Positions 8,705 to 18,900 are shown, counted from the stretch's first letter. The stretch is DNA of 64,000 bases from Mesorhizobium sp. (GCA_004020315.1 SAQG01000027.1:1-64000); one strand, 5' to 3'. Notes: generated by a model from the sequence alone, not told the origin. A program made the numbers and translations.

Positions 8705-8985
8705 TGGCTTTCCCCCGGGCAAGCACGGAAATTTCGCGGCGCCGGCCGAAGTTGAAACACAAGCGCGTCGAAGCGACATTCAAACGAAACATATGTGATG
8801 CAAAAGTCACACTAGCCGGAATGCCGACGAACTGCATGGAAAGACCCCGAATCAGCCGCATTCCAGCCACGAAGCAAGGCCTTTTTGACCAAAGATTAAC
8901 ATCGTGTTCACCGACTATTCACGCCTCGACGCTATGATCCCCGCAATTCGGAAGGGACATCCGAAATAGGGACAGGACAGGGAAA
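8705..8985. other. Non-coding gap upstream of the 48-aa gene
   Basis: No gene is supported here. The AT content rises after about 8740 and a TTGACC at 8884-8889 could be a -35 for the following small gene, but no convincing -10 follows at 16-18 bases. Confidence 0.4.
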
Positions 8986-9132
8986 ATGAACTTCTTGACG
9001 CACCTCATCGGCTACGCTGCCGCCATCCGCGAATTCGTCGCGCCGACCTACCGGCCGGAGCGCTATTACATGCGCGGCCCAGGCCCCGCCTGCGCACGCC
9101 GCGGCCACACGCTCGGCATCAGCGCGCACTGA
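8986..9132 (+). CDS. Small protein, 48 aa, unknown function
   Basis: A clear Shine-Dalgarno (GGACAGGG) stands just before the ATG. The product begins MNFLTHLIGYAAAIREFVAP, then TYRPERYYMRGPGP, and ends in a basic, histidine-containing tail. The first 15 residues could form one amphipathic helix. I do not recognise a family. It could be a genuine short stress-associated protein given its neighbours, or a spurious ORF with a lucky ribosome site. Confidence 0.5.
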   Translation: MNFLTHLIGYAAAIREFVAPTYRPERYYMRGPGPACARRGHTLGISAH

Positions 9133-9258
9133 TGACGACTATGGAAAGCCGTCACGACAGCCGGATCTGCAGGCCGGCCGCCGATCACCGTGCGACCACC
9201 TATCGCACGGAACGTCCCGGGCTCGCCGACAGGCGGCGTGCGACACCGCCAAGGTTCT

Positions 9259-9322
9259 GAGATTCCAGGGATTGAGATTCCAGGGATTTTGAGATTCTGG
9301 GGCTTTGAGATTCTGGGGCTTT
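9259..9322. repeat. Short tandem repeat, four units of 15-17 bp
   Basis: Four head-to-tail copies of GAGATTCYRGGG followed by a variable ATT/ATTTT/CTTT end. The last two units are identical. The array ends 54 bases before the start of the DCC gene. It is one of five similar short-period arrays in the window. Confidence 0.85.
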
Positions 9323-9376
9323 GATCTCACCGTCGGCAAGCTTAGTGTCGTTTGACACCAAGCAGCCGGGACTCGC

Positions 9377-9820
9377 GTGACAACCCAGCCAGACCATCCT
9401 CTTGAAAAGCCAGCCTTCGATGCAAGCCAGCCGTTGATCGTGTTCGACGGCGTCTGCGTGCTGTGCTCTGGCTTTGTGCGCATGGTGGTCAGGCTCGACC
9501 GCAAAAGCCGCTTCCGCTTCGCCACGGCGCAATCACCGCTCGGCGAAGCGCTGTTTCGAAAATACGGGCTGCGGACCGACAGCTACGAAACCAATCTGGC
9601 CCTCATCGACGGCGAGGCCTTCACCCGCCTGAACAGTTTCGTCGCCGTCATGGCCGAACTGGGCTGGCCGTGGCGGGCGGCGAGGTCTTTACTCCTGCTG
9701 CCGCGCCCGTTTCGCAACTGGCTCTACGATCGCATCGCGAAGAACCGCTATGCCTTGTTCGGCAGGAAAGAGAGCTGCGAGATTCCCTCCGCCGAGCTGA
9801 GAGGGCGGCTGATTGGCTAA
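9377..9820 (+). CDS. DCC family thiol-disulfide oxidoreductase
   Basis: The 147-residue protein contains the defining DxxCxxC motif as FDGVCVLCSGFVR near residue 24-36, followed by the thioredoxin-like body and the C-terminal RNRYALFGRKESC-like segment typical of the YuxK/DCC family. It probably acts as a dithiol oxidoreductase; the partner is unknown. GTG is taken as the start because no upstream in-frame ATG is better placed. A short tandem repeat sits immediately upstream. The following gene is 60 bases downstream in the same direction. Confidence 0.88.
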   Translation: MTTQPDHPLEKPAFDASQPLIVFDGVCVLCSGFVRMVVRLDRKSRFRFATAQSPLGEALFRKYGLRTDSYETNLALIDGEAFTRLNSFVAVMAELGWPWRAARSLLLLPRPFRNWLYDRIAKNRYALFGRKESCEIPSAELRGRLIG

Positions 9821-9880
9821 GCGAAGGCTCCTGGGAAGCTTCTGCGCTACCCGAGGCGGCAGCGCTTGGGAGAGCAGCCG

Positions 9881-11608
9881 ATGAAGGTTCTCATCGTCGG
9901 CGGCTACGGCACATTTGGCGGCCGCATCGTCGAACTGCTGGAGAACCAACCGCGCCTGACGCTGATCATCGCCGGCCGCTCGCTTGCCAAAGCCGATGCC
10001 TATTGCGGGAACCGTCACGGCGCCGAGGCGCGGCTCGTGCCGGCGCAGTTCGACCGCGACGGCGATCTTGCGGCGCAACTGGCCTCATTGCGCCCCGACA
10101 CGATGGTCGACGCCAGCGGTCCGTTCCAGGCCTATGGCGAGGGGCGCTACCGCGTTATCGAGGCCTGTATCGCCCAGGGCGTCAACTATCTCGATCTCGC
10201 CGACGGGTCGGATTTCGTCGCCGGCGTTTCTGCATACGACGCGGCAGCGCGCGAGACCGGTCTTTTCGTGCTGTCCGGAGTTTCCAGCTTTCCGGTGCTG
10301 ACGGCAGCGGCGGTGCGCCGGCTATCTCTTGATATGGCGCGGGTCGAGACTATTCGTGGCGGCATCGCGCCGTCGCCCTTTGCCGGGGTCGGCGAAAACG
10401 TCATCCGCGCCATTGCCGGCTATACCGGACAACCAGTGCAGCTCGCACGCGACGGCGAACCGTCGCAGGGCCACCCGTTCACCGAACAGATGCGTTACAC
10501 GATCGCCCCGCCCGGCCGCCTGCCGCTGAGGAGCACGCTGTTCTCGCTAGTCGACGTGCCGGACCTGCGGGCGCTCGCCGATCTCTGGCCGCAGGCACAG
10601 ACGATCTGGATGGGCGCCGGGCCGGTGCCGGAAGTGCTGCACCGCGCCCTGATCGGTCTCGCCTGGCTCGTGCGCGCCGGCCTGGTCCGCTCGCTCTTGC
10701 CCTTGGCTTCGCTCATGCACTGGGCGAGCAACCGGCTGCGCTGGGGCGAGCATCGCGGCGGCATGTTTGTCGCGGTGGAAGGCGCGGATCGGTCGCGGAC
10801 GCCGGTCAGGCGCTCATGGCATCTGCTGGCGGAGGGCAATGACGGGCCGCTGATCCCGTCGATGGCGGTCGAGGCGCTGGTGCGCAAGGCGCTGGACGGA
10901 CATATGCCTGCGCCAGGAGCGCGGGCGGCCGTGCGCGACCTGGAACTCGAGGACTATGAAGCGCTGTTTGCCAACCGGACGATCCATACCGGCTTCAGGG
11001 ACGATACCGCCGATGCGGACAAGCCGCTCTACGCCGCCTTGCTCGGCGACGCCTGGCAAAACCTGCCCAAGGAGATCCGCGCCATGCACGATGGCACGAC
11101 CAAGGCGCAGGGACGCGCCAGCGTCGAACGCGGAGGCAATATGCTTGGCCGGCTTGCAGCCTGGCTGGTCGGGTTTCCGAAGACCCGTGACGACATCCCG
11201 GTCGATGTCCGCTTCCACGCCAACGAAAACGAAGAAACCTGGACGCGGACATTCGGCGGGCAGGGTTTCTCCAGCCGCCAGTTCGCCGGACGCGGCCGAT
11301 CCGAGCGGTTGCTGTGCGAACGCTTCGGCCCGCTGACCTTCGCCATGGCGCTGGTCGCCGAGGAGAACCGGCTGTCGCTCGTGCTGCGCCGCTGGAGCAT
11401 TTTTGGCCTGAAGCTGCCGATGTGGCTTTGCCCGCGCTCGACATCTTTTGAGAGCGTGGAGCACGGCCGCTTCCGCTTCCATGTCGAGATCTCGCATCCG
11501 CTCACCGGATTAATCGTCCGCTACCGCGGCTGGCTCGAGTCTTCCGGCCCGCACGGCTCCAGCACGATCGTGTCGCCTGCCGCCTTGCCCAGTTCGCGAC
11601 AGCCCTGA
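9881..11608 (+). CDS. Saccharopine dehydrogenase-like oxidoreductase with DUF4166
   Basis: The N-terminal 350 residues form an NAD(P)-binding saccharopine-dehydrogenase-like domain starting MKVLIVGGYGTFGGRIVELL (GxGxxG variant GGYGTFGG). The C-terminal 200 residues match DUF4166 (TRTFGGQGFSSRQFAG to HPLTGLIVRYRGWL). The start at the MKVLIV methionine is chosen because GGGAGAG lies 6-12 bases before it. The substrate is unknown. The last 30 residues after RYRGWL are read from the 3' end of the opposite-strand DUF1850 gene (88-base overlap), so the tail may be a recent extension. Confidence 0.85.
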   Translation: MKVLIVGGYGTFGGRIVELLENQPRLTLIIAGRSLAKADAYCGNRHGAEARLVPAQFDRDGDLAAQLASLRPDTMVDASGPFQAYGEGRYRVIEACIAQGVNYLDLADGSDFVAGVSAYDAAARETGLFVLSGVSSFPVLTAAAVRRLSLDMARVETIRGGIAPSPFAGVGENVIRAIAGYTGQPVQLARDGEPSQGHPFTEQMRYTIAPPGRLPLRSTLFSLVDVPDLRALADLWPQAQTIWMGAGPVPEVLHRALIGLAWLVRAGLVRSLLPLASLMHWASNRLRWGEHRGGMFVAVEGADRSRTPVRRSWHLLAEGNDGPLIPSMAVEALVRKALDGHMPAPGARAAVRDLELEDYEALFANRTIHTGFRDDTADADKPLYAALLGDAWQNLPKEIRAMHDGTTKAQGRASVERGGNMLGRLAAWLVGFPKTRDDIPVDVRFHANENEETWTRTFGGQGFSSRQFAGRGRSERLLCERFGPLTFAMALVAEENRLSLVLRRWSIFGLKLPMWLCPRSTSFESVEHGRFRFHVEISHPLTGLIVRYRGWLESSGPHGSSTIVSPAALPSSRQP

Positions 11609-11904
11609 ACCGTGCACAGCGTCCAGCCTTCACCCGTCGCGCCGGAGGCAGCGAGCACAAGGCTTCGCTGCGGCGCCATTCCGGGTTTATAGACCCACCA
11701 ACCGTCCCGCAGCACCGAGCCTTCCGGCGGCTCCATGCCGGCGCCCGAGCCCTTGATCCGTGCCTCGACGATTTGCAAGCCGAAGGGCGTCACCTTCCAG
11801 TCTTCTTGCCAATGCGTCTTTTCCACCGAATGCGTCCAGGAAAGGGTGAAGGCGGCCACAGTGAGCGTCACCGTCTTGCCGGCAGCCAGGATACAGAGGC
11901 TCAT
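11521..11904 (-). CDS. DUF1850 domain-containing protein
   Basis: The 127-residue product begins MSLCILAAGKTVTLTVAAFTLSWTHSVEKT and contains WQEDWKVTPFGLQIVEARIKGSGAGMEPPEG, which matches DUF1850. DUF1850 proteins regularly follow TAXI-type TRAP permease genes. Its ATG overlaps the TRAP stop (ATGA), so it is translationally coupled. The function is unknown, probably accessory to the transporter. Its 3' end overlaps the convergent DUF4166 gene. Confidence 0.88.
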   Translation of the reverse strand: MSLCILAAGKTVTLTVAAFTLSWTHSVEKTHWQEDWKVTPFGLQIVEARIKGSGAGMEPPEGSVLRDGWWVYKPGMAPQRSLVLAASGATGEGWTLCTVQGCRELGKAAGDTIVLEPCGPEDSSQPR

Positions 11905-14003
11905 GCGGTGCCGGTGGCCTGCCGCGCGCGCCAGCAATGCCAGCCGATCCAGACGAAAGAGAGCGCCCAGCCGGCTTCGTCGGTGACAGGCAGCGCCGCA
12001 ACCAGCAGCGCGCCGGCGGCGAAGGCGACGAGACGTTCCCACCAGGCCATGCGCCGGGCGAGGAACCCGACAGCGGCTGCACCCCACAGGGCAATGCCCA
12101 TGCAGGCCTTGGCGACGATATAGGCGACCTCGACGGGATAGCCGAACTGGGCGGCGATCGGGCCGGGATCCTGCAACATCAGCGCCGGGGTGTAGACCGC
12201 CATAAACGGCACGACGAAGCCGGCGACGGCAAGCTTGGTGGCCTGGATGCCGATCTTGAGGCCGCTCTCCTTGGCCATCGGCGCGGCGGCGAAGGCGGCC
12301 AGCGCCACCGGCGGGGTGAGGTCGGCCATGATGCCAAAATAGAAAACGAACATATGGCTGACCACCAGCGGCACGCCGAGTGACAGCAGTGCCGGCCCGG
12401 CCAGCGACGAGGTGATGATGTAGTTGGGGATCGTCGGGATGCCCATGCCGAGCACCAGGCAGGTCAGCATGGTCAGCACCAGCGACAGGAACAGATTGTT
12501 CTCGCCGATGGAGATGATCCAGCCGATGAAGGTCGAGGCGATGCCGGTGAGCGTCAAAGTGCCGATGACGACGCCAACGATGGCGCAGGCGATGCCGACC
12601 GGCAACGCGTTCTTTGCTCCCTCGGCAAGCGAATCTATGCATATCTGCAGCGTCTCGCGTCCGCCCCTGAAGGTGACGCAGGCGATGACAAGCCCAGCGA
12701 TCACAAAGCTGAGGATATTGACGCCGAACCTCATGAAAGAAGCGGCGGCAAGCCCCAGCGCCAGCCAGAACACGATGCGGAAGGCAACCGGCCCGATCAA
12801 AGCCGCCAACGGCGTGCCGAGGATGAGCACGATGGTCAGCGCCAGCCCCATGGTGCCGGCGAAGATCGGCGTATAGCCGGCAAACAGCAGATAGATGAGC
12901 GCGGCCAACGGCAGCACCAGCGGCCAGTGCCTTCTCACTGCGTCCCACGGATTGGGCAGGTCGGCCTTGGCCATGCCCTGCAGGCCGGCCTTGCCGGCTT
13001 CCAGGTACACCTGCCAGAAGCAGGCACCGAAATAGAGCAGCGCCGGGATGATCGCCGCCTTGACCACCTCGGCATAGGGAATGTTCAGCGTCTCGGCCAT
13101 GATGAAGGCGACCGCGCCCATCACCGGCGGCATGATCTGGCCGCCCATCGACGAGGTCGCCTCGACGGCGCCGGCGAAAGCCGAACGGAAGCCGAAGCGC
13201 TTCATCAGCGGGATGGTGAACTGGCCGCTGGCCACCACATTGGCGACCCCGGAGCCGGAAATGGTGCCCATCAGCGCCGAGGACAGAACGCAGACCTGGG
13301 CCGGGCCGCCGCGCCACGTGCCGACCAGGCCAAGCGCGAAATCGTTGAACAGCGCAATCATGCCGGCGCGTTCGAGAAAGGCGGCGAAGACGACGAAGAT
13401 GAAGATATAGGCGGCCGAAACGTAGACCGGGGTGCCGTATATGCCTTCGGTGCCAAAGGCGAAGGTGTCGATGAGCTGGGCGAAATCATAGCCGCGATGG
13501 ATGAAGGGCGGCGGCAGATGATTGCCGAAGAAAGCGTAGGCGAGAAAGATCAAGGCGATCAGGGCAAGCGGCAGCCCCATCAGCCGCCGCGCGGCCTCGA
13601 AGACCAGGACCACCAGCACGGTGCCGACGATCAGGTCCGGCGTGGTGAGGAAGCCGGAGCGCCGGATGAGGTCGGTATAGAACACCCAATTATAAAGGCC
13701 GGTGGCAAAGCCGAGCACGCCGAGCGTCCAGAATACTGCTTTCGCCGGTGTGCTTGTGGCGCGCAGATTGGCGATCAGGCTAAAGCCGAGCAGCAGCAAG
13801 AAACCGACATGCATGGCGCGCACCACCTGGCTCGGCAGGCTGCCATAGGCGGCGATATAGATCTGGAAGATGGAGAAGGCGATGGCGATGAGAAAGGCGG
13901 CTTTGCCGGCGATGCCGTCACCGAAACCCGGCGGCAGGCCTTCGACCGGAGCTTCGGCGGTGGGGGAAAGAACGGTCGGGGTTTCGGGATGGGCGTCGGT
14001 CAT
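11901..14003 (-). CDS. TRAP transporter fused permease (4TM/12TM), TAXI type
   Basis: The 700-residue integral membrane protein starts at MTDAHPETP; sequence upstream of it falls in a repeat. About 16 or more hydrophobic segments follow, with the small-subunit (DctQ-like) helices near 25-180 and the large (DctM-like) part after that, including SALMGTISGSGVANVVASG and GMGIPTIPNYIITSS. It imports an organic acid using a sodium or proton gradient together with the adjacent TAXI binding protein. The substrate is not predictable. It sits in the order TAXI protein, permease, DUF1850 on the minus strand. Confidence 0.94.
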   Translation of the reverse strand: MTDAHPETPTVLSPTAEAPVEGLPPGFGDGIAGKAAFLIAIAFSIFQIYIAAYGSLPSQVVRAMHVGFLLLLGFSLIANLRATSTPAKAVFWTLGVLGFATGLYNWVFYTDLIRRSGFLTTPDLIVGTVLVVLVFEAARRLMGLPLALIALIFLAYAFFGNHLPPPFIHRGYDFAQLIDTFAFGTEGIYGTPVYVSAAYIFIFVVFAAFLERAGMIALFNDFALGLVGTWRGGPAQVCVLSSALMGTISGSGVANVVASGQFTIPLMKRFGFRSAFAGAVEATSSMGGQIMPPVMGAVAFIMAETLNIPYAEVVKAAIIPALLYFGACFWQVYLEAGKAGLQGMAKADLPNPWDAVRRHWPLVLPLAALIYLLFAGYTPIFAGTMGLALTIVLILGTPLAALIGPVAFRIVFWLALGLAAASFMRFGVNILSFVIAGLVIACVTFRGGRETLQICIDSLAEGAKNALPVGIACAIVGVVIGTLTLTGIASTFIGWIISIGENNLFLSLVLTMLTCLVLGMGIPTIPNYIITSSLAGPALLSLGVPLVVSHMFVFYFGIMADLTPPVALAAFAAAPMAKESGLKIGIQATKLAVAGFVVPFMAVYTPALMLQDPGPIAAQFGYPVEVAYIVAKACMGIALWGAAAVGFLARRMAWWERLVAFAAGALLVAALPVTDEAGWALSFVWIGWHCWRARQATGTA

Positions 14004-14025
14004 TGCGGGTTCCTGGCGGGGCGCT

Positions 14026-14160
14026 CTCCCTCCCCCTTGAGGGGAGGGTGGACAGCCGCCGAAGGCGGATGGACGGGTGGGGTCGTTGCGGCAGTGCGCG
14101 GCCTGAACCGACCCCGCCCGCCTCGCTTCGCTCGGCACCCTCCCCTCGAGGGGGAGGGAG
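14026..14160. repeat. Inverted-repeat element (MITE-like)
   Basis: The two 25-base ends are inverted copies with one mismatch (CTCCCTCCCCCT against its complement, then GAGGGGAGGGTG). The core is GC-rich and carries GCCGCCGAAGGCGGAT. It lies between the TAXI binding-protein gene and the permease gene inside the operon, where it may act as an mRNA hairpin setting their ratio. Confidence 0.85.
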
Positions 14161-14165
14161 CGGGC

Positions 14166-15125
14166 CTACTTCACCAACCCCTTTTCCTTATAGTACCGCT
14201 CGGCGCCGGGATGCAGCGGCACCGGCATGCCGTCGAGCGCCTTCGCCATGTCGATCGCCTTGGCGGCGGCGTGGGCAGCAGTGAGCTGGTCGAGATTTTC
14301 GAACAGCAGCCTGGTCATCTGGTAGGCGGTCTCGTCGGAGACGTCGGCATGGGTGATGAGGAAATTGCCGACGGCGGCGGTCGCGACAGCCTCGGTCTGA
14401 CCTTCATAGGTGCCCTTGGGAATGGTCACCGAAAGGTAGGGCGAGCCGATCTTGGCGACGTCCCCCGCCGGGACGGCAACGACGTTGATCGGCACCGACG
14501 TAGCGAGGTCGCGGATCGAGGCGACGCCGAGGCCGGCCGATTGCAGCGTGGCGTCGAGCTGGCGGTTCTTGATCAGCTCGACCGATTCGGCGAAAGGCAG
14601 GTACTCGACCCGTCCGAGATCCTCGTATTTCAGCCCGGCGGCGGCGAAGATGGCGCGGGCGTTGAGCTCGGTGCCGGAGGCCGGCGCGCCGACCGACAGG
14701 CTCTTGCCCTTGAGGTCGGCGAGCGTCTTGATGCCGGACTCCTTGCTGGCAACGATCTGGATGTAGTTGGGATAAATGGCGGCGATGCCGCGCAGCTTGT
14801 CGAGCTTGCCCGGGAAGCCGGCTTCGGTGTTGCCCTCGGCGGCCAGTTTGACGGCATCGCCGAGCGCGAAGGCGATCTCGCCTTTGCCCTGCTGCAACAG
14901 GTTGAGGTTCTCGACCGAAGCTTTCGTCGCCTGCACCTGGGTGCGGGCGCCTTCGATGCCCTTGCCGTAGATTTCCGACAGCGCGACGCCTAGCGGATAA
15001 TAAACGCCCGAGGTGCCGCCGGTCAGCACGTTGATGAATTCCTGCGCCTTGGCCGACACCGCGCCAAGGCTCAGCGACAGCGCCAGCGCGCCGACGGCAA
15101 TAAACTTCGTCCTGAAATTGTGCAT
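14166..15125 (-). CDS. TAXI family TRAP solute-binding protein
   Basis: The 319-residue protein has a clear signal peptide with cleavage after SAKAQ near residue 28. It then shows the TAXI opening FINVLTGGTSGVYYPLGVALSEIYG and the motif QATKASVENLNLLQQGKGEIAFALGD. It captures a substrate in the periplasm and hands it to the fused permease encoded downstream on the same strand. The inverted-repeat element separates the two. Confidence 0.93.
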   Translation of the reverse strand: MHNFRTKFIAVGALALSLSLGAVSAKAQEFINVLTGGTSGVYYPLGVALSEIYGKGIEGARTQVQATKASVENLNLLQQGKGEIAFALGDAVKLAAEGNTEAGFPGKLDKLRGIAAIYPNYIQIVASKESGIKTLADLKGKSLSVGAPASGTELNARAIFAAAGLKYEDLGRVEYLPFAESVELIKNRQLDATLQSAGLGVASIRDLATSVPINVVAVPAGDVAKIGSPYLSVTIPKGTYEGQTEAVATAAVGNFLITHADVSDETAYQMTRLLFENLDQLTAAHAAAKAIDMAKALDGMPVPLHPGAERYYKEKGLVK

Positions 15126-15289
15126 GTGATTTCCTCCCTGAAATATTTGCCACCGCGACCCGAGGCGAGTTTAGACAGCGGGCGGGAAATGCCAACCCGC
15201 AATTGCGCCGATTTAGATCAACGGTTGATGCCGCTGGACATGCGGGCTTGCGCGAGATGCCATCCGGTCCGAAAGATTTTTGCAGCGCC

Positions 15290-15316
15290 TGTCGAAATCG
15301 GGTGAGGACGCGCGAC
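15290..15316 (+). promoter_or_regulatory. Predicted ECF42 autoregulated promoter
   Basis: TGTCGA is followed after 17 bases by CGAC, matching the target motif recalled for ECF42 sigma factors (TGTCGA at -35, CG(A/T)C at -10). It lies about 50 bases before the DGPF gene that precedes the ECF42 gene, as expected for autoregulation. Confidence 0.6.
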
Positions 15317-15366
15317 ATCGGATCGGCCGGCAATGACGCGGCCTTCGAAACCACGGGAGAAGACCC

Positions 15367-15735
15367 ATGCGATACATGCTTTTGATCTACAATGACGAAG
15401 CCGCAATGGCGAATGCGCCGCGCGAGAGCACCGAGCAGACCCTCGCGGCCTATGGCGCTTATACCGAAGCGTTGAAGAAATCAGGCGCATGGCTGGCCGG
15501 CGACCGGCTGCGCCCGACCCAGGCGGCCACCTCTGTGCGGATTGCTAATGGCAAGACCAACGTCCTCGACGGCCCGTATGCCGACACCAAGGAGCAACTT
15601 GCCGGCTTCTACATGATCGAGGCGACGGACATCGACACCGCCATCGAATGGGCGGCGCGCTGTCCGGCAGCCAGCACCGGCACGGTCGAAGTGCGACCGA
15701 TCTGGGAAATGACGGAGTACCTATCTGAGAAATGA
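15367..15735 (+). CDS. YciI/DGPF family protein, ECF42 partner
   Basis: The 122-residue protein begins MRYMLLIYNDEAAM and contains the DGPF-type motif as VLDGPYADTKEQLAGFYMIE, typical of YCII-related proteins encoded beside ECF42 sigma factors. A strong GGGAGAAG precedes the ATG. Its biochemical role is unknown; such proteins may act as small oxidoreductases or dimeric sensors. The sigma factor gene begins five bases after the stop, so the two are one operon. Confidence 0.9.
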   Translation: MRYMLLIYNDEAAMANAPRESTEQTLAAYGAYTEALKKSGAWLAGDRLRPTQAATSVRIANGKTNVLDGPYADTKEQLAGFYMIEATDIDTAIEWAARCPAASTGTVEVRPIWEMTEYLSEK

Positions 15736-15739
15736 CCAT

Positions 15740-16999
15740 GTGATGGACTGTCGCCCGGAGATCGCGCGGGCGGCGGCGGAAGCGGCCGCCCGGCAAAGCT
15801 ACGGCAAGCTGGTCGCCTATCTCGCCGCGCGCATGCGTGACGTGGCCGGCGCCGAGGACGCGCTGGCCGACGCCTTTGCGGCGGCGCTGGAGCGCTGGCC
15901 GCAAACCGGCGTGCCCGAGAAGCCGGATGCCTGGCTGCTGGCGGTGGCGCGTAGACGCGGCGTCGACGCGATCCGGCGGCGGCTGACCGGCGAGGCGGGC
16001 CGCGACCATCTTAGGCTGATCGCCGAGGAGATCGAGGCCCGCATGGCCGATGAAGACCTGCCCGACGAGCGGCTGCGGCTGATGTTTGCCTGCGCTCATC
16101 CGGCGATCGAGGCCGGTGTGCGCGCGCCGCTGATCCTGCAAACCATTCTGGGCTTCGACGCAGCGACGATCGCCTCGGCCTTTCTGGTGTCGCCGGCAAC
16201 GATGGGCCAGCGCCTGGTGCGCGCCAAAAGCCGCATCCGCGAGACCGGCATTCCGTTCCGGGTGCCGGAGCGAGCAGAGCTTGGCGAGCGGCTGGATGCG
16301 GTGCTGGAAGCGATCTACGCCGCGTTCGCCGAAGGCTGGTCCGACCCGGCCGGCACCGAGACCCGGCGCCGCAATCTCGCGACCGAAGGAATCTGGCTTG
16401 GCCGTCTGGTAACGTCGCTGATGCCGGATGAGCCGGAAGCGCTCGGCCTGCTGGCGCTGATGCTGTTTGCCGAGGCGCGGCGTGCGGCGCGGCGCAACGC
16501 CGCCGGAGACTATGTGCCATTGGCCGAGCAGGAGCTCGCGCTGTGGGACGGCGGCTTGATCGATGAAGCTGAGACCCTGCTGAGGCGCGCCGCGACCAAG
16601 GGCGTCGTCGGCCGCTATCAGCTCGAGGCAGCCGTGCAATCCGCCCATACGACGAGGCGGCTGACCGGCCGGACCGACTGGATCTCGATCAGGCGTCTTT
16701 ACGACGCGCTGTCGGTGATTGCCGCCTCGCCGGTTGTATCGATCAACCGCGCGGTGGCCGTTGCCGAGGCCGACGGCGCAGCGGCGGGATTGAGCGCACT
16801 TGATGAGCTTGGCGACGATAAACGGCTGCATGATTATCAGCCTTATTGGGCCGCCCGCGCGGGCCTCCTGGCCAGGCTCGGCAAAACTCGGGAGGCGGCC
16901 GCAGCCTATGACCGGGCGATCGGTCTCGAACGCGATCCGGCCGTGCGCCGGTTCCTGCAGGAACGGCGGGCGGGGCTCGGCCGCGCAGCGAAGCACTGA
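15740..16999 (+). CDS. ECF42-type RNA polymerase sigma factor
   Basis: The 419-residue protein has an N-terminal ECF sigma core: sigma-2 at about 20-85 (YLAARMRDVAGAEDALADAFAAALERWP, then DAWLLAVARRRGVDAIRRR) and sigma-4 at about 110-165 (LQTILGFDAATIASAFLVS). It then has a long helical C-terminal extension (about 180-419, TPR-like, ending AAAAYDRAIGLERDPAVRRFLQERR). That extension and the adjacent DGPF gene mark group ECF42, which lacks an anti-sigma factor and uses the extension for control. Start: GTG, with an ATG as the second codon. Confidence 0.92.
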   Translation: MMDCRPEIARAAAEAAARQSYGKLVAYLAARMRDVAGAEDALADAFAAALERWPQTGVPEKPDAWLLAVARRRGVDAIRRRLTGEAGRDHLRLIAEEIEARMADEDLPDERLRLMFACAHPAIEAGVRAPLILQTILGFDAATIASAFLVSPATMGQRLVRAKSRIRETGIPFRVPERAELGERLDAVLEAIYAAFAEGWSDPAGTETRRRNLATEGIWLGRLVTSLMPDEPEALGLLALMLFAEARRAARRNAAGDYVPLAEQELALWDGGLIDEAETLLRRAATKGVVGRYQLEAAVQSAHTTRRLTGRTDWISIRRLYDALSVIAASPVVSINRAVAVAEADGAAAGLSALDELGDDKRLHDYQPYWAARAGLLARLGKTREAAAAYDRAIGLERDPAVRRFLQERRAGLGRAAKH

Positions 17000-17021
17000 G
17001 CTGCAGTTGAGCGCGACCTGT

Positions 17022-17647
17022 TCAGGCCGGCCACATGGCGTGTGAGGCGTTCAGCTTCCTTGTCACCTGATGCTCCCGCAATTTGGCCCACAGGCGTTCG
17101 ATGTTCGGCCAGGCGGTGCGGACTTTTCCGACCTCGGGATGCCAGGCCACCAGCATGACGAGATAGATGTCGGCCAGCGAGAGCCGGTCGCCGACCAGCC
17201 AGTCTCGGCCCTCGAGGGCGGCATCGAGAATGGCGAAGCTGCGATCCATTTCCGAGATCGCCGCCCGCTTGACGGCGCCCACGTCGCCGGGGTCGGCGGT
17301 GTAGCGATGGGCGTAGTAGAACCTCAGGTCGGCCTGATAGATGACCGACGACATGAAGGTCATCCAGCGCAGGAAGTCGGCGCGGTCAGGCGAGTTCGCT
17401 GCCGGCGCCAGAGCTGCATCCGGGTGGCGCTCGGCAAGCAGGATGCAGATCGCCGCCGATTCGGTCATCGAGCTTCCGTTCGGCAAGATCAGGACCGCAC
17501 CTGGTTCAAGGGACTGATGTCGAGAAAGGCCTGGTCGGGCGGGTTCGACTTCGGAACATCGATCTGGTCGAAAGGCACGCCCGCCAAAGCGAGCGCTGCC
17601 TCGACGACAAAGCCGCCGGTGTTGGCACGGGTGTAAAGCCTGTACAT
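17022..17647 (-). pseudogene. Glutathione S-transferase gene with a one-base frameshift
   Basis: The N-terminal half starts at MYRLYTRANTGGFVVEAALALAG after a GGAGG ribosome site and runs to DISPLNQV. There a one-base deletion near 17495-17500 shifts the frame and gives a stop soon after (VRS-stop). The C-terminal half continues in the next frame from VLILPNGSSMTESAAICIL to KLNASHAMWPA. With one base restored the product would be about 208 residues, normal for this family. It is either a recent pseudogene or a sequencing error. It lies beside, and on the same strand as, cysK. Confidence 0.8.
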
Positions 17648-17907
17648 GAAATCCTCCGCCGGCCAGTGCAAGGCCGGCGACGATCTGAACCGGAAGCGCC
17701 GCTCCACTCAAGCGAGCGGCGGCCGCCACAGGTGTTTTTTCAGCGGTCCAGCGCCGCCATCGGGGTCCTCGGCGCCCGGCTTGGAGCTTGTTGCCCCTTA
17801 GGTGGACTTGCCGAGATTGGCTGAAGCCACCTACGTTCGTCATCAACTCTGAGCGATTGGGGCATCTCGGAGCCTTGCGTTGAGGGTGATGACGAAGTGT
17901 CGAGAAC

Positions 17908-18888
<981 letters not shown>

Positions 18889-18900
18889 TGGTTTCGCTCC

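Noticed and set aside
12927..14993. A 688-residue reading on the plus strand
   Set aside because: It is antisense to the TRAP permease and TAXI genes; composition is low-complexity (Gly/Arg/Asp rich) and it has no family pattern. It is a shadow of high-GC codon bias.
17655..17740. Hairpins and T run between the transferase and cysK as a terminator
   Set aside because: The T run is 14 bases from the stem, so the geometry is poor.
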